A stretch of 64,000 bases of DNA from Sporobolomyces roseus (GCA_016617785.1 JADILM010000010.1:248001-312000), one strand, 5' to 3'. Positions 1 to 11,497 are shown, numbered from the stretch's first letter. The notes: generated from the letters alone by a model not told the origin. Numbers and translations are program-made.

Positions 1-14
1 TCGACTCCCTCTCT

Positions 15-1404
15 TTACTTCTTAGCGTCCTCCTTAGGGTTCGCAACTATCCATCACATACACATTCATCGTCAGCTACTACAGAGACGAAAGAGAGGAG
101 GAGAAGGGAGGAAAGAGAGACTTACGATCAAACATGAGAGCATCAGAATCGAGCATCAACTTGTTGTTAGAGTTTGCGACTAATCCAGCGATTTCTCTCG
201 CAGCTTCCATCTTCCTCAATTGCAAGAATCTTATCACACCACAACGACCCGCCAATATTTCATCAGTCACGACTCATCAAAACGAGACAGAGAGGAAAGA
301 AAAAGTGGACGTACCCCTTATTTTGTTTAACCGCTTCTCCGATCAATTCAGCACTCCTGGCCTCTCCCTGCGCTTTGACAATGATACTTTGTTTCTCCTG
401 CAACGCCTGATCGACCAAGTACGCCGCACGCTGCGCAGTTTGTTGAGCGATTTGTTTCGCTTCTACCGCTTCCGAGAATGCAGGAGAGAAAGTCATGTGC
501 GTGATAGAGACGTCGTCTAGGATCAAATTGAATCTCGATCCACGGCGTTCGAGGTTGTCGCGTACTAGTTTAGAAACCATTTCTCGTTGAGTAACTAATT
601 GACTGTAAACGACTCGATTCCCTCCAGGTCAGAGAGAGATAAGAGAGCTAGGAGTGCGAGGGGAGAAACAACGTACGAAGCGTTGAATTGAGCGACGACA
701 GATTTGAGTACTTCGTTGACGATCGAAGGGAGAACTACTTCGTCGTAATTCGCTCCCAATTCAGTATAGATTTTGGGGAGGGCGTCTACTCGAGGTCGAC
801 ACAGTACTCGACATGTAATGTTGACCATTTGAAGATCTACCCATTTTGAAACTCGTAATCAGCAAGAGAAGAGGGAAAGGAGGAGGATGGACAGGATAGG
901 GTGGGTACCTTTGGTTCCGGTAAGGGAAGCGATCGATCTTGGTTTAGATCGTACATCGTAGAGGATAGGAGTTTCGAACCAGGGGATCTATTCGCAAAGG
1001 GTGAGATCAGTGGGAGAGTGAGAAGAGAGAGTCGAGAGAGGCGTACAGCGAAATGAGTACCTTCAGCGAATACTTCATCAGTTACACCATGAAGCCTAGT
1101 ATATTTAACTGCTCTGTGACCACCATCGACTGTAGCTCGCTCAACCTTTGAATCAGTTGTCGATCGGTAAGATCAAAGTAGAAAGTAATCCTCTGAATTT
1201 ACCATTGAACAAGGAAGCGTTGATAGCTAAACCACCTGCAGCGAGTAATACTATTCCACCTGTTCCTCCCAAGATAGCACCCAAGTTGGGTGGAGTTGGT
1301 CCTCCTCCTGATGAGCCACCCGTTCTAGCTCCCTGAGTGAATTGGGATGCGCGTTGACGTGCAAATTTAGATGCCAATTCAGCGAATGAAGGTCGTCCTG
1401 CCAT
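15..1404 (-). CDS. PHB2: Prohibitin-2, mitochondrial inner-membrane ring subunit
   Basis: Prohibitin-2 forms ring complexes with prohibitin-1 in the mitochondrial inner membrane, where it acts as a scaffold and as a chaperone for membrane proteins. The N-terminus (ATG at 1402-1404) has the PHB2-type lead-in with QRASQF, then a Gly-rich hydrophobic membrane segment ending LAINASLFN. The SPFH/PHB domain follows across several exons: [42 protein letters not shown], then [13 protein letters not shown]. The coiled-coil part contains SAELIGEAV and, near the end, [18 protein letters not shown]. The last exon (about 15-45) adds a short lysine-rich tail ending KEDAKK and TAA. At least five introns of ordinary size are visible. 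The gene diverges from the HIRIP3-like gene. The assignment is secure. Confidence 0.93.
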
Positions 1405-1731
1405 CTTGAGTGAGTTTGAGTGGAGTGGAAGGAGGATGAGTTGAAATGGGAGAGAGTTTCGATCTTTCGAAAGAGGTTGCGAATCCCATCACCCTTTCAC
1501 TTTGCTTTCAAGAACTGAATAGAACACGAGTATACAGCTCTATTGACAACTAGCAATCTGACTCGAGTGTGCCGATCCAACTCGCTTCTCTCCCTCCTCA
1601 TCTCTCCCATCCTTCAACTTTTTCCCACTTTCTCTCTTCCCTTCCCTTCCCTTCCCTTCCCTCCACCGAACTCTACCATCCTCATACGGACCACAAGCTC
1701 ATTCCCCCTTCCTTCCTTCCATACACTGGCG

Positions 1732-3550
1732 ATGCCCTCCTCCTCACTTCGCACAGCTCTAATTTCAATCCACTCTGTCCGTTCCTCATCCTCCTCAACT
1801 CTCGCTTCAACCACCCACAACATCCTACGCACCTCACTCGCCGAAAATCACGGAATGGAATGGACCAATGAGGAATGGAAGGAAGGAGGAGGGAGGAAAC
1901 AAGTTTCAAAAGTTTGGGAAGAAATTCTCGTGAGTTTGTTCTCTCTCTCTCTCTCTCTCTCTCGTTAGGTTTTAGGTAGAATCCTCCCTGCCCGAATAGC
2001 TAACGATTCTTCGACGAACATTACAGCAAGAGAACTTACCACAAACTAGTCAAATCACTACCGACTCGTCCTCTCCAGTAATCATCTCGAAACCCATTTC
2101 GAAGAAACCCTCAAAGAAACCTAGTTCGAAACCTATCAAAGAGTCGGACGAGGAGGAGGAAGTAGTAGAGGAGCCTAAGAAAAAGAAACGAAAGATCGCT
2201 TCTTCTTCGACTGACGAGGGAAAGAAGGACAAGTATTCTCGAGCAGCTGAAAAGAATCTAGGTGTGCGTTCCACTCTCCCTCTCTCGCACGTAAGGTTTC
2301 CTCGAGCTGACGTACCAGGTGAGAACGAAGCACAGAATTTCATGGGTATGATCGGAGAGGCTTTGGGGGACGCTTTGGGACTTGGAGATGCAGATGGAGA
2401 AGAGGAGGGTAGTTCGGATGTGATGATCATGAGCGAAGAGGTACAAGATAAGAATGATTCAGAAGATTCTTCTACTCCTCAGCCACAACCTCGAGCAAAA
2501 TCGAAACCGACGAAATCACGTTCTTCCACCTCATCGAACGCTGAAGCATCCACCTCGAAAGTCGCTCCTCCTCCAAAGAAGAAGAAGAGTACGAGTGAAG
2601 GAATGGACAAGCCTAAGAAGAGGAGGGTTTCGAAAGGGAAAGGCAAAGAGGATACTTATAAGAGTACGGAATTTGTTGGGGATAGCGATGATTCTAGTCA
2701 TTCTGTCGATCGTGAAGTACCCAAGAAGGAGAAGAATTCGAGTTCGAAGAGTAAAGGGAACGGAAAGAACAAGGAGGTTGTTGATTCGGACGATTCAGAT
2801 TCGAATCGAGAAGAGAAAGGGAAGGGGAAAGGAAAGGGGAAAGGTAAAGAAGTAAAGAAGACTACTACGAGGACTAGGAAAGAACCAATTAGGAAAGAAG
2901 GAGATGCAGAGAAAGGAACTGAATCGGAGGAATCTAGGATCAAACAAATGAAAGTACGTTTCTCCCTTCCCTTCCCCTCCTTTTCTCTCTCCCCCCTCTT
3001 GCCGCTCACTCACCCGAGAGTGATGAGTAGGTATTATTGAAGCATGCAGGAACTGCACGACCATTCACTGCTTCTACTGGAGCAGAACGTACTCTCTCTG
3101 CAGAAGAGAGGACTGAACATCTCGAGGGATTGTTGGATGGTCTTGGGTTGATCGCGAAGGGTAAAGGTAAGTCATCTAAGGGAGAGAGGAAATTGGCGAG
3201 TGAGAGTAAAGCGAAGAGTGTTGGACACTTGAGGGAATTGGAAAAGGAAACTGAGGTAACGCTTAACTTTCTCTTTTACCCTTTCATATTTCTGGTACTG
3301 ATGAGAGAGAGGTAAACTTATGTATCGGATGAGGGGTGTGTAGGCTTTGCAAGGTAGTGCGATTCATACGGGATTGAGAACGGGTAAAGCTTTACATCCC
3401 GACACTTCCTCCGACGATGACGATGAGAAGAAGGGGAAAGGGAAGAGTGGGAAAAGTGGGAAGAAGGGAGGAGGGACACCTCAGAGGAAGAAATTGGAAG
3501 AGAGGAAGAAATTTGCTAGCTTTTTGGGAGATCAGAGTGAGAGTGATTAA
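1732..3550 (+). CDS. HIRIP3-like putative H2A histone chaperone
   Basis: Five exons (1732-1929, 2027-2261, 2319-2953, 3031-3255, 3344-3550) join in frame to a 499-residue protein. The N-terminal part contains LRTSLAENHGMEWT and VWEEIL, resembling the short N-terminal module of HIRIP3. The middle is a long acidic and basic low-complexity region rich in S, D, E, K and GKGKGKGK runs. The C-terminal part (VLLKHAGTARPF, LEGLLDGLGL, HLRELEKE, then GSAIHTGLRTGKALHPDTSSDDDD) follows the order of the conserved C-terminal HIRIP3/CHZ region, which binds H2A-H2B in known family members. Function as a nuclear histone chaperone is inferred from that resemblance. The upstream in-frame stretch to 1543 could extend the start, but ATG 1732 is preferred. 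Some other charged chromatin protein remains possible. Confidence 0.55.
1941..1963. repeat. (CT)n microsatellite in intron 1 of the HIRIP3-like gene
   Basis: About eleven CT dinucleotides sit just after the 5' splice site at 1930. It is a simple-sequence tract with no sign of function and is likely length-variable between strains. Confidence 0.9.
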
Positions 3551-4090
3551 GGATCAGCTTGGTTTGGAACAGTAAGGAAGGAAGGTAAGGGATACGCTTG
3601 GAATGATTCACATAGGGAGTACTCTAGTCAGTCTGGATGAGGATCAGTTCAATGAGTGGCTTTCGTTCTCTTTGACCTCTCCCTCTTACCCGCTCCGATA
3701 ACCTTCTCAGTTCTCTTTGGCCTCTTTTTACCGAGTACGTCCGCTTGCTTCGTCGCTCTGGTTGCTTCGCGCTAACGAGCGGAACTATATAGTCTAGTGT
3801 CTCTCGACTCCTTCGTCGCCGCGATTCCGTTCTCCTTCTCCTCCTCGTTCGATTCTCTATTTTCCTTTCAAGCTGGTGGATTACGGGCTCTACTTTCCCA
3901 CATTCATTAGTCGCGTTCCCTTCAGCTTTACCGGTTCCGGTCTCTCTCTTTCATTCCAATCATCAAATTCATTTGTTCTTCAAGTTCTCTGGAGAGGCAC
4001 GCCAAGTTTGCCCTCGATCGAGGTCGACTCTTCTTTGCTCTCGCAATTCCGCTTCTTCTCCTCTCTCTACTCACCACACTTCAAGCGAGC
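3551..4090. other. Intergenic region upstream of the GH16 gene
   Basis: This 540-base stretch holds the 3' flank of the HIRIP3-like gene and a pyrimidine-rich leader (many CTC/TTC runs) before the GH16 start. One short open frame ends at 4124 but has no protein-like content. I see no RNA gene or repeat. Confidence 0.6.
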
Positions 4091-5931
4091 ATGTTCAACG
4101 CTAGACTGTTACCTTTACTGCTGAGTCTCGTGGGATTGGTACAAGCGATAGACTGGTTCGAAGTCGAGAATTTATCTGCAAGTTTCCTCCTCTTCAAACT
4201 CTCACTCTCATTCCTCCTCACACTTTCGGATATGCTCACAGGGTCCTCAACTAGCTCAAGCGTTCAATTGGGAGGTGAGTTAGATCAATGTTTACTTCTT
4301 CTCGCGTCCTTCTCCCAAGAGAGAGAGAGAGAGAGGGAATTTTCATTCAACCCCCGCTTACCTCCCACTTCTTTTGTTTCGATCCCTTTGCGCGCAGACT
4401 GGAGGAGGTTGGGACAATGGAGGGATTCCATTATATGTCAACTCTGTAACTGCGAGGAGGAACAACATGTGGACTATTCCTTCGACTGGTCAGAACATTT
4501 TCAGAGTGAGTCAAACACCGAATGTAGACCCGTACAGGATGAGTACGAGGATCAGTTCGAAGAAGAGTTATTCAGGTGGTGGGTTGTTCGTGTTTGATGT
4601 GAGTTTCAAATCTCGACTTTTTCTTCTTTCGCAGTCCTTGTCGCAGTCCGGCTGATTTTCGACGCGAATTTTGATCGGTAGGTCGCTCATATCCCGTCAG
4701 GTTATGGATTATGGCCTGCGCTGTGGATGGTAGGAGTACCGAATTGGCCACACATGGGAGAGGTGCGCTTCGAAACTTTGGTCCTCTTCGTTTCGCAATT
4801 CCGCACAGGTACTGATCGTTCTTCGACCTCCCCCCGATAGATCGACATCATCGAGGGAGTACACACGACAACACAAAACACCCAATCCTTCCACACCGGA
4901 CCGAACTGCACGATGCAAAAAGATGGATTCTCGAATACTTTCACCAGTCAGTCTCGTCTCCCTTCGTCCGTTGCCTCCTTTCTGGCGAGTCGAGAGACTG
5001 ATACTTCATACGTTCGACAGTGACCTACGATCCGAACAACCTCAAGTACACCTGCGATGCCTACGCTGCGGATAACCAAGGTTGTTCGACGAGAGATGGG
5101 AATCAGCGATCATAGTGAGCTACTCAATCTCTGCAGCATCCATCAGCGCGCACTGATCAACCTCCATAAATCACAGTGGCTCGCCTTTCAACCAGCAAGG
5201 AGGCGGAGTCTTCGTCGTTCAATGGGATTTCAACGTACTTCCCTTCTTTCTCTCCCTACCTCAGTATGCTTCATTAATTCCATTTGAACTGACGCTTTGT
5301 CCGACCTCTACTTCCTTTGTACAGGGTATCGCTATGTACTCCTTCCCTCGAGGTAAGGTTCCCGCCGATATCACAGCTGGTGTACCAAGGAACGCAAATT
5401 GGGGAACTCCCACAGCTTAGTAAGTCCGGGGTTCCTTTCCGCTGTATGGTCGATAGCTCAGACACTGACAGTGCTTGTGATGTTCAGCCTCGCCAACACG
5501 AACTGTTCGATCTTTGACAATTTCTACGGAATGAAAATGGTGAGCTCCTTTGTCTCTATCGTATTCAGTATCTCGCTGACGTCGCTTCCTCGATCAGGTG
5601 ATCAACACGAACCTGTGCGGAGCGTGGGCAGGAGGAGTTTGGAAAGATGGTGAGTTTCTCCCTTGTCCTCTCGACGCAAAACTCGGAATTCAAGCTCATT
5701 TCTCTCGTTTACCCTCTTCTCGCAGATCTCTGGTACGCCGGAGCTCCTGGATCGCCCGCTGCAAAGACTGGCTACGCCGACTGCAACACCTACATCAAGA
5801 GAGGAGGAGCAGCAGCACTTCGTCAAGCTTACTGGACGATCAACTCGATCAAGATCTACAATCAAACTATTGAGTGGGTACCCGTACCTGTCTCGACGTC
5901 GCCACTACCCATACCTACTCTCATTGGCTGA
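4091..5931 (+). CDS. Secreted GH16 endo-1,3(4)-beta-glucanase-like enzyme
   Basis: Eleven exons join in frame to 354 residues. A signal peptide (MFNARLLPLLLSLVGLVQA) is followed by the glycoside hydrolase family 16 jelly-roll domain: TGGGWDNGGIPLYVNS, SGGGLFVFD, GYGLWPALWMVG, PNWPHMGE and then IDIIEGVH. The last two together are the GH16 catalytic signature GE-ID-I-IE, with the two Glu as nucleophile and acid/base; it is split by the intron before 4841. Later parts (GGGVFVVQWDFN, TNCSIFDNF, NLCGAWAGGVW, LWYAGAPG) match fungal laminarinase-type members. Substrate is probably cell-wall or dietary mixed or 1,3-beta-glucan. Intron 1 (4178-4241) appears to use a GC donor. No GPI signal is visible. 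The final exon is read straight to TGA at 5929; a different last splice is possible. Confidence 0.88.
4319..4336. repeat. (GA)n tract in intron 2 of the GH16 gene
   Basis: Nine GA dinucleotides lie inside the intron between exon 2 (ending 4274) and exon 3 (starting 4398). It is a simple repeat with no further meaning visible. Confidence 0.85.
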
Positions 5932-6120
5932 ACTGGGAGAGTGGAGGAAGAGACGAGATACCCTTAACTTATTTTATCGATAGACTATTTATTCACACTT
6001 CTGTATTTTGTTTCCACCTTTATACATACTCATGGAATTGTCAAGCTGCTTTGCGCTCTTCTCGAGGGCAAATTAGGAGAAGAAGACGAAAACGATGGAG
6101 AGGTTTTGGCGAGATTTGCT

Positions 6121-6156
6121 TTCTTTCTCTTTCTCTTTCTCTTTCTCTTTCTCTTC
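6121..6156. repeat. TTTCTC hexanucleotide tandem repeat upstream of a MYND gene
   Basis: About five to six copies of a TTTCTC unit lie 60 bases before the MYND gene start at 6216, in what is likely its 5' untranslated leader. It is a pyrimidine tract of the kind common before starts in this window. Confidence 0.85.
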
Positions 6157-6215
6157 ACTTCCGATTCCCCAGCTTCGAATCCTCTTGATCTCGCAACGAC
6201 AGGCCTCAATCTGGT

Positions 6216-7022
6216 ATGTCAACCTCGAAAGCTTTACCCCACGACTGCGCTGTCTGTTCGAGGCAGACTACGGTTGTTTGCAGCAAATGTCGAGATGTTT
6301 ACTTTTGCTCGACAAGGTGTCAAACGCTCGTGAGTTGCCTTAGAGTCTTCCCGATCATCAGAGCTGACCAGGTCCAGAGTTGTCGCCAGCTTCACCCTAC
6401 TCACCGCTTCCTTTGCGGGAAAGATGATTCGAATTTCTTCCTTCCTCCTCTCTCGCCTGATGAACGTGAACAACTCGACGAATACAAGTACAATTCCTTC
6501 GTCGATGGTACACAATGTTACGTTGGTAATCAACGAAAAGATCTTCTTCAGCATCTTGCTCAAATTGGTTTTTACAATGGTGATTGGCAATAAGTCGTCT
6601 CTGTCTCTGTCTTTTCTTCCTATCATAGCCTGACACTATTGTCATTCTCAATATTCACAGGTTTGCTCGATGGCATCAGCAAAGGGAGTTCGCATCCACT
6701 CAAAGAGCCTCGCTTGACTGCTTGCCTTTCTCTCGCACGAGCTCACATTGCCTATTCTTCCCCTCCCAAACGATACGATACCGATCTCGCCGAGCTACCT
6801 TCGACAGTATGGACTTGTCTGGCAATGGCGCTCTGCCCCTTCCTCGCGATGAGTCACTATAAGCAACACTTTACCTTTCCAAACTCTGTTACGAATAATC
6901 CTCTCCGTCAATTCGCAACTTACTTCCGAGCGATCCTGGTCTGCGAGACCTTGATCAGCCACATGACTATTCGACCCGAGTTCGAAACCCTCAGAGACCT
7001 GGAGCTCTCGCTTGAGCGCTGA
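6216..7022 (+). CDS. MYND-finger family protein, copy A, with an early TGA
   Basis: Exon 1 (6216-6329, 38 codons) carries the first six zinc ligands of a MYND finger (CAVC, CSKC, YFCSTRC). Exon 2 starts at 6390 with LHPTHRFLC, which supplies the His and the last Cys. Exon 3 (from 6661) holds the family domain starting LLDGISKGSS. Intron positions match the copies at 42.9, 58.4 and 60.6 kb. The exon 2 donor is uncertain: the best choice (about 6571) removes an in-frame TAA at 6591-6593 but deletes the DGTFE segment seen in the other copies. The frame ends at TGA 7020-7022, about 40 residues short of the family C-terminus, and protein-like sequence continues in frame to TGA 7152. MYND fingers usually mediate protein-protein contacts; the role of this family is unknown. 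It may be a pseudogene. Confidence 0.6.
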
Positions 7023-7154
7023 CAGAAACAAGCTGTGAAATTGGGAGATCTCGATGAATACACGGAGCAACAGGTAGAGGGAGCTCGTGTCAGGTTTGAA
7101 GAGACGCTCAAAGATATCAAGGGAAGCCTTCGTGTAGGCATCAGAGCAGAATGA

Positions 7155-7858
7155 AGGGTGTAGCTGCAGCCCAAGCAAAATGAAACAGCTTGCCGAAATC
7201 GATCTTCAAATCCTCCTTTCCATCTTCGAGCGTTCCGCTGATCGATGTGAGACATCTGAGCGAGACGTTATAGAACACTTCCGGAGCGAGAGTGAGGTAA
7301 GAAGGACGAACGAGGTATGGATGAGATTCAGCACCATTGTCGAAGGCGAAATTTGCACTTCGTTGCTCAAGCAAGCGAAGCGTTGCTGCTCCTGAGCGCC
7401 TCACCAGGCGAGCGATATGCGAAGCTGACCGGAGAGAGAATCGGGAGTACACAGAGCAAGCGTGAGATATCGTCAAGACTAGAGCCGAGTTTCTTGCGAA
7501 TGTAGAAACGAAACGTCGTCCTGTTTGTTCACAAGCCCTTGAGCTCGCCAGCTCCGTCTCTCCGTAGTTCGTTGTCCCTAATCTCTTTGCGCCCTAGTCT
7601 CCTCATCACCTAGCTTCGATTCACCCATCGCTTCTCCTTTCAAAATATCTACCTCGACACCGTGGTCCCGCACTCCCTCTCGATGAGCCATGCTCTTCCC
7701 CAGTAGCAAATGGAACATCTCGTTGTACTCCTGTAGGAGACCAATAGCGATCGCTTGCGTTGTTGGCGAGAGAATCGACTTGTTTGATGAAGGAGGAAAA
7801 GCGAGAGAGAGGATGCAAGGGAGAAGCTCGCTGTAATCGAGAAGAGCTCGAGCAAGTA
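7155..7858. other. No intact gene; decayed coding-like sequence
   Basis: On the + strand, short stretches look translated: one from 7180 rich in D/E/R, then in another frame a segment around 7380-7560 containing EYTEQ and ending at TAG. They are broken by frame changes and an in-frame TGA. On the - strand, 7578-7919 reads as 113 codons with a protein-like second half (LLQEYNEMFHLLLGKSMAHR), but its upstream part overlaps the next gene. I recognise no family. The pattern suggests gene remnants, and neither strand carries a convincing complete gene. Confidence 0.4.
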
Positions 7859-9575
7859 ATGTGGGCTGTGGGAGGTAGTCTGAGTTGTTCACAAGCAGTT
7901 GACGGGTTTGTAGCGACAAGCAAGAGCGAAAGAATCGGAAGATTTCTTCCTACTCCCTACACCTCACTCGATAATCTCAATCGAGGACTACGAGGACAAG
8001 TCTCCCGGAGGATCCATAACCTTCAGAAAGAGCTATCAGATCTAGGCTATACGGTACGGCTTGCTTCTTCGCTTATTTGTGAGGTTCTTCGCTCATCTCT
8101 ACTTTATCTCTAGGAAACCTCGTCTGCTCGAATCGCACTCCACTCTGCCTACGACTTGATCTGTCCTTTAGACTTCGACCCTAATACTCAGCCCAATCCT
8201 CCGAATCCCCTACCTCTCCCTTACCTCTCCCTCAACTCGTCGACGAAACACCTCCTCGATGCCGTCGTAGCTCTCCACACTTCCTCCCACGCTTTCCCAG
8301 TCGATAATCGTCACCTTCCCCCCGAGATCCTGAGTCTCATTCACGACCGTCTGCTTTCGGAGGAGGAGGACGATCCGATTCGCGTTCGAGCGACTCAGAT
8401 GGCACTTTCCGCGACTTCAGTCACTTGGCGCAACGTCTCTTACCCTCGATTGAACATCCACATCGAGTCTGTCGATCGATTAGACCGCTGGTGCAGCCAC
8501 GAAGAACGTCTCCGTGCCGGCAATGACATCCGAAACTACGCCCAACTCGAGCGATTCTGCATTCAACTCTCGGAGGATCTATCAGATTTTGACTGGTTCG
8601 AGCACTGGCGAAATCAAGCCTTTGAATATTACTTCGTCGATGCGAAACGCCTGAGCTGAACTTCGATGGGCCTGTTCCGCACGATTACGACAAATACGCG
8701 AGGTTCTGCCAGAAGCTCAGCGGCATCCTCGCGTCTCGCGACAAGTTCTCCGTGAGGATCAGTTATCAACCTAAGGAGGATCTGTACACCAACTTCGAGT
8801 TGTTCACGACATCATGCGATACCCAGCAGTCGAGGACGAAATTCGAGCTTTACCTCGGCGATCCGGAGGTTCCCTGTCTTCCTCGATCCTCCGATACACA
8901 GGCATGGTTCGACTTACGCGCGGTGCAGGACGAGCCACCCGTCGACTTCACCAAGTTTCGAATATTGGCGATACCCTGGCACATCTTTACGATTCCTCAA
9001 TTTCTCGGCACGACCTATCCTATCCAGATCGATCTCTCCGATTCATGGCTACTTCGACTGGAACTCACTCTCGAAATTGACGCTCAAGAACAAGACGACA
9101 CCCTCGATCAAGTTCGATCATTCTTCGAGACGATTTCTCCGAGGATCCAATATCTCGCGATTCGACTTCGCCTTCGCACCGATCACGAAGATCGCGCCGA
9201 CGAGTTGACGTTCACTCAAGCCTTTGTCAATGGTCTCGCCTCTTGTCGTCGCCTCAAACACCTCGAAATTGGAGGTTCTGGTTTCTCCCCCGATCTACCT
9301 CGTCATCTCGCCTGTCTTCCCCTCACTTCACTCGTCTTGCGACACGTTCACGAATCTCCTCCCGCGGCAGACTCTTCCAACTCATCGCACCGTCGGCGGC
9401 GTCCTCGAGGACTCTCAAGCAAGTCAGAATGCCTCAATACTGGACGAAATTGATGGAGGATATCAGCAAGAGGTTTGAAGAGAAGGGAATTCACGCCTTG
9501 TTGCACGAGGGAAAGAGCGAAGGAGACTATCTGATGAGGGCTAGGATCATCAGCGGATTAGTTCATTTCGAATGA
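7859..9575 (+). pseudogene. F-box-like protein gene broken by two one-base frameshifts
   Basis: Exon 1 (ATG 7859 to 8053) and exon 2 (from 8114) join in phase across a 60-nt intron. The protein contains HLPPEILSLIHDRL followed by TQMALSATSVTWRNVSYPRL, the pattern of a fungal F-box module (LPPEIL...L..CL.VCK.W), then an LRR-like tail (FETISPRIQYLAIRLRLR, RRLKHLEIGG, LPLTSLVLRHVHE). The frame stops at TGA 8657 but continues one base back as ETPELNFDGPV. Near 9355 it shifts one base back again into LFQLIAPSAASS and runs to TGA 9573. With both repaired it would be a substrate adaptor of SCF ubiquitin ligases of roughly 550 residues. Pseudogene or assembly indels are both possible. Confidence 0.5.
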
Positions 9576-9718
9576 CTGGAACATGAATTATCGTTGCGTG
9601 ATCTTTCCTCTCTCCCTCTCGCATTGATGCAGTGGAAAGAGTTCGAGAGATGATCCCACGAGCTCGCTCCAATCTAGCACTGACTCGTTGATAAGGTTTC
9701 GTTGCAAGCCAGACGAGG

Positions 9719-11105
9719 CTACCAAGGGAGCTGACCGTAATCCCATCGCTTTGCTGCTTTCATATCCTCCTCCCATCCTTCGAGATCTCGAATCGTCTTC
9801 ATTCCGTCTACTTCCTTGATCCACTGAAGACCTTTCGCTACTTTCCCCTCTCGCTCTCGCTGAACTTCATCCCTCCACCAATTCCTCCATCTCGCGCTTC
9901 TCTTTCCTGCTCTTTCTCGTAGCCAGTCAAACAAACACTTGGTTCGTAGCTCGAAAGTCGTGAATTGAACGGAAGGAGACTGATCGAGATAGGCTTCGAA
10001 TTGAGTTGCGACGCTCCAAATTCCTCGAGCGTAATCTCGGTTCGACGAGTGAATCTTGACTAGAATCCCATACTACCAGTAGTCAGCGCAGTCAGAGCGA
10101 CAGAGAAGGTGAGAGATGCGACGTACTGAGCACTAGCAGAGGAAGCGGCGCATTCTCGATGAACCAGAGTCGCTCGTCGAAAGGCAACTTCTTCCCATAG
10201 ATCCATTCCAGGACCTTGTATACGCCTTCCCACTCTGAGCTTTCCCTCGTAATTCCATCTAGTCTCGTGCTCGAGCTTCTCGGAGGATAATTCTGACGAA
10301 TGAGCTGAAAGTTTGGTTCGAGGTCCATCAATCTCTCCGAAAGCGTTGGCCAAGAAGGACGCCTGAAGATCTTGGACCCGACTCGACTCGACCAATTGAT
10401 GGGAGGCGATACGGCCGTGAAGAAGTCAATCTGATTACGATAGAATGAGAGAGAGAACATCGGTTCGATCGCTTGTTGCGTCAAGAACGGCTCGTAATCT
10501 TCGAAGGTGTGCTGATTTTGTTCTTGCAGGACTACGATTGGTGTACCGAGCATGTCGTTCGCTGAACGAAGTGGAATGATTGGTGGAGTAGGAGATCGAC
10601 GAAGAGGAGGGAGTGCAGGTCGAGACGATAGCCAAGGATGCGATTGACGAGCTCGAGTTGATCGCTTCTTCTTGCGGATGTTGGGTCGCGATGAATGAGA
10701 GTAGCCTCGCGATGGTTTCAGGTCGGAAAAGGCGGGAGGAGAAGGGTGTCGACGAGAGACGTTCCGCGAATTCGAAGAAATCGAAACATCGTCCGGTTCG
10801 CACATCACTGAATCTTCTTCATTCCTCGGTCCTCCATACGACTCCTCCTCCCAATAATCCTGTGATGCTGATGCTGTAGCGCTCAATCTCCTCCTCTTTA
10901 TTCTCTTGTCCATCTCCCTCGAGTCCTCCTTAATCGTCGATTGAGCGCTTCCCGTTCTCGCGTGCCTCCACCAACCTTCTTCGAGTCTGATGATGCTTTT
11001 GCGCGGTCGTTGAGAGCAGTCTAAAGCGTGTATTGGTCTGAATCTCGATTCGAGGTTTGATGAAGGATCGGAGAAGGGGAACGGCAGAGAGAGCTTGTCA
11101 ACCAT
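9719..11105 (-). CDS. Unrecognised protein, tandem paralog 1
   Basis: Two exons (11105-10127 and 10059-9719) join in phase to 439 residues. I do not recognise the family. Conserved with the neighbour at 11498-12884 are an N-terminal motif (RFRPIHALDCS, then IRLEEGWW), a C-terminal domain (EPFLTQQAIEP, FYRNQIDFF, LEPNFQLIRQNYP, VLEWIYGKKLPFDERLWF, APLPLLVL) and a final basic/aromatic module (DWLRERAGKRSARWRNWWRD). Between them is a Ser/Arg/Pro-rich variable region. The VLEWIYG segment faintly recalls a BTB core, but this is not convincing. The start at 11105 is preferred over 11141 because it lines up with the start of the paralog. Confidence 0.65.
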
Positions 11106-11497
11106 GTCTATGATCTCCTGTGAGTGCGTATTGAGGTGCAAGTGGGCGTCAAGCTATGTTGAGGTGAGGTGGAGAAAGGGAAAGAGGGAAAGAACTGAGT
11201 TTCGACATTTTCGGGCTGTCAATACCTGTGAATCGCTGAGCCGATGTTGATCCAAACTCACCGATAGCTGATTCGAGTCGGCTCGTCAAGATTGAGCGAT
11301 TTCCTCTTCCTCCACTCCCATCGAATTCTTCGCAAATTTCTCTCTTCTCGCTTTCGTAGCTCATTTCGTCGCATGCAGCTTCCACTTCGTGACGCACACA
11401 TCAGCAGATGTGCAGCTCGCTCATGACCTGGGTCTCGAGTCCGAGAGCATCGGCAGAGAGCTGCGACATTCCAATCAAGAGATGAAACTTCTTCCTT
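11106..11497. other. Spacer between the two tandem paralogs
   Basis: This holds the presumed promoter and leader of paralog 1 and the 3' flank of paralog 2, both on the minus strand. One minus-strand frame (11149-11397) has no recognisable content. Confidence 0.5.
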
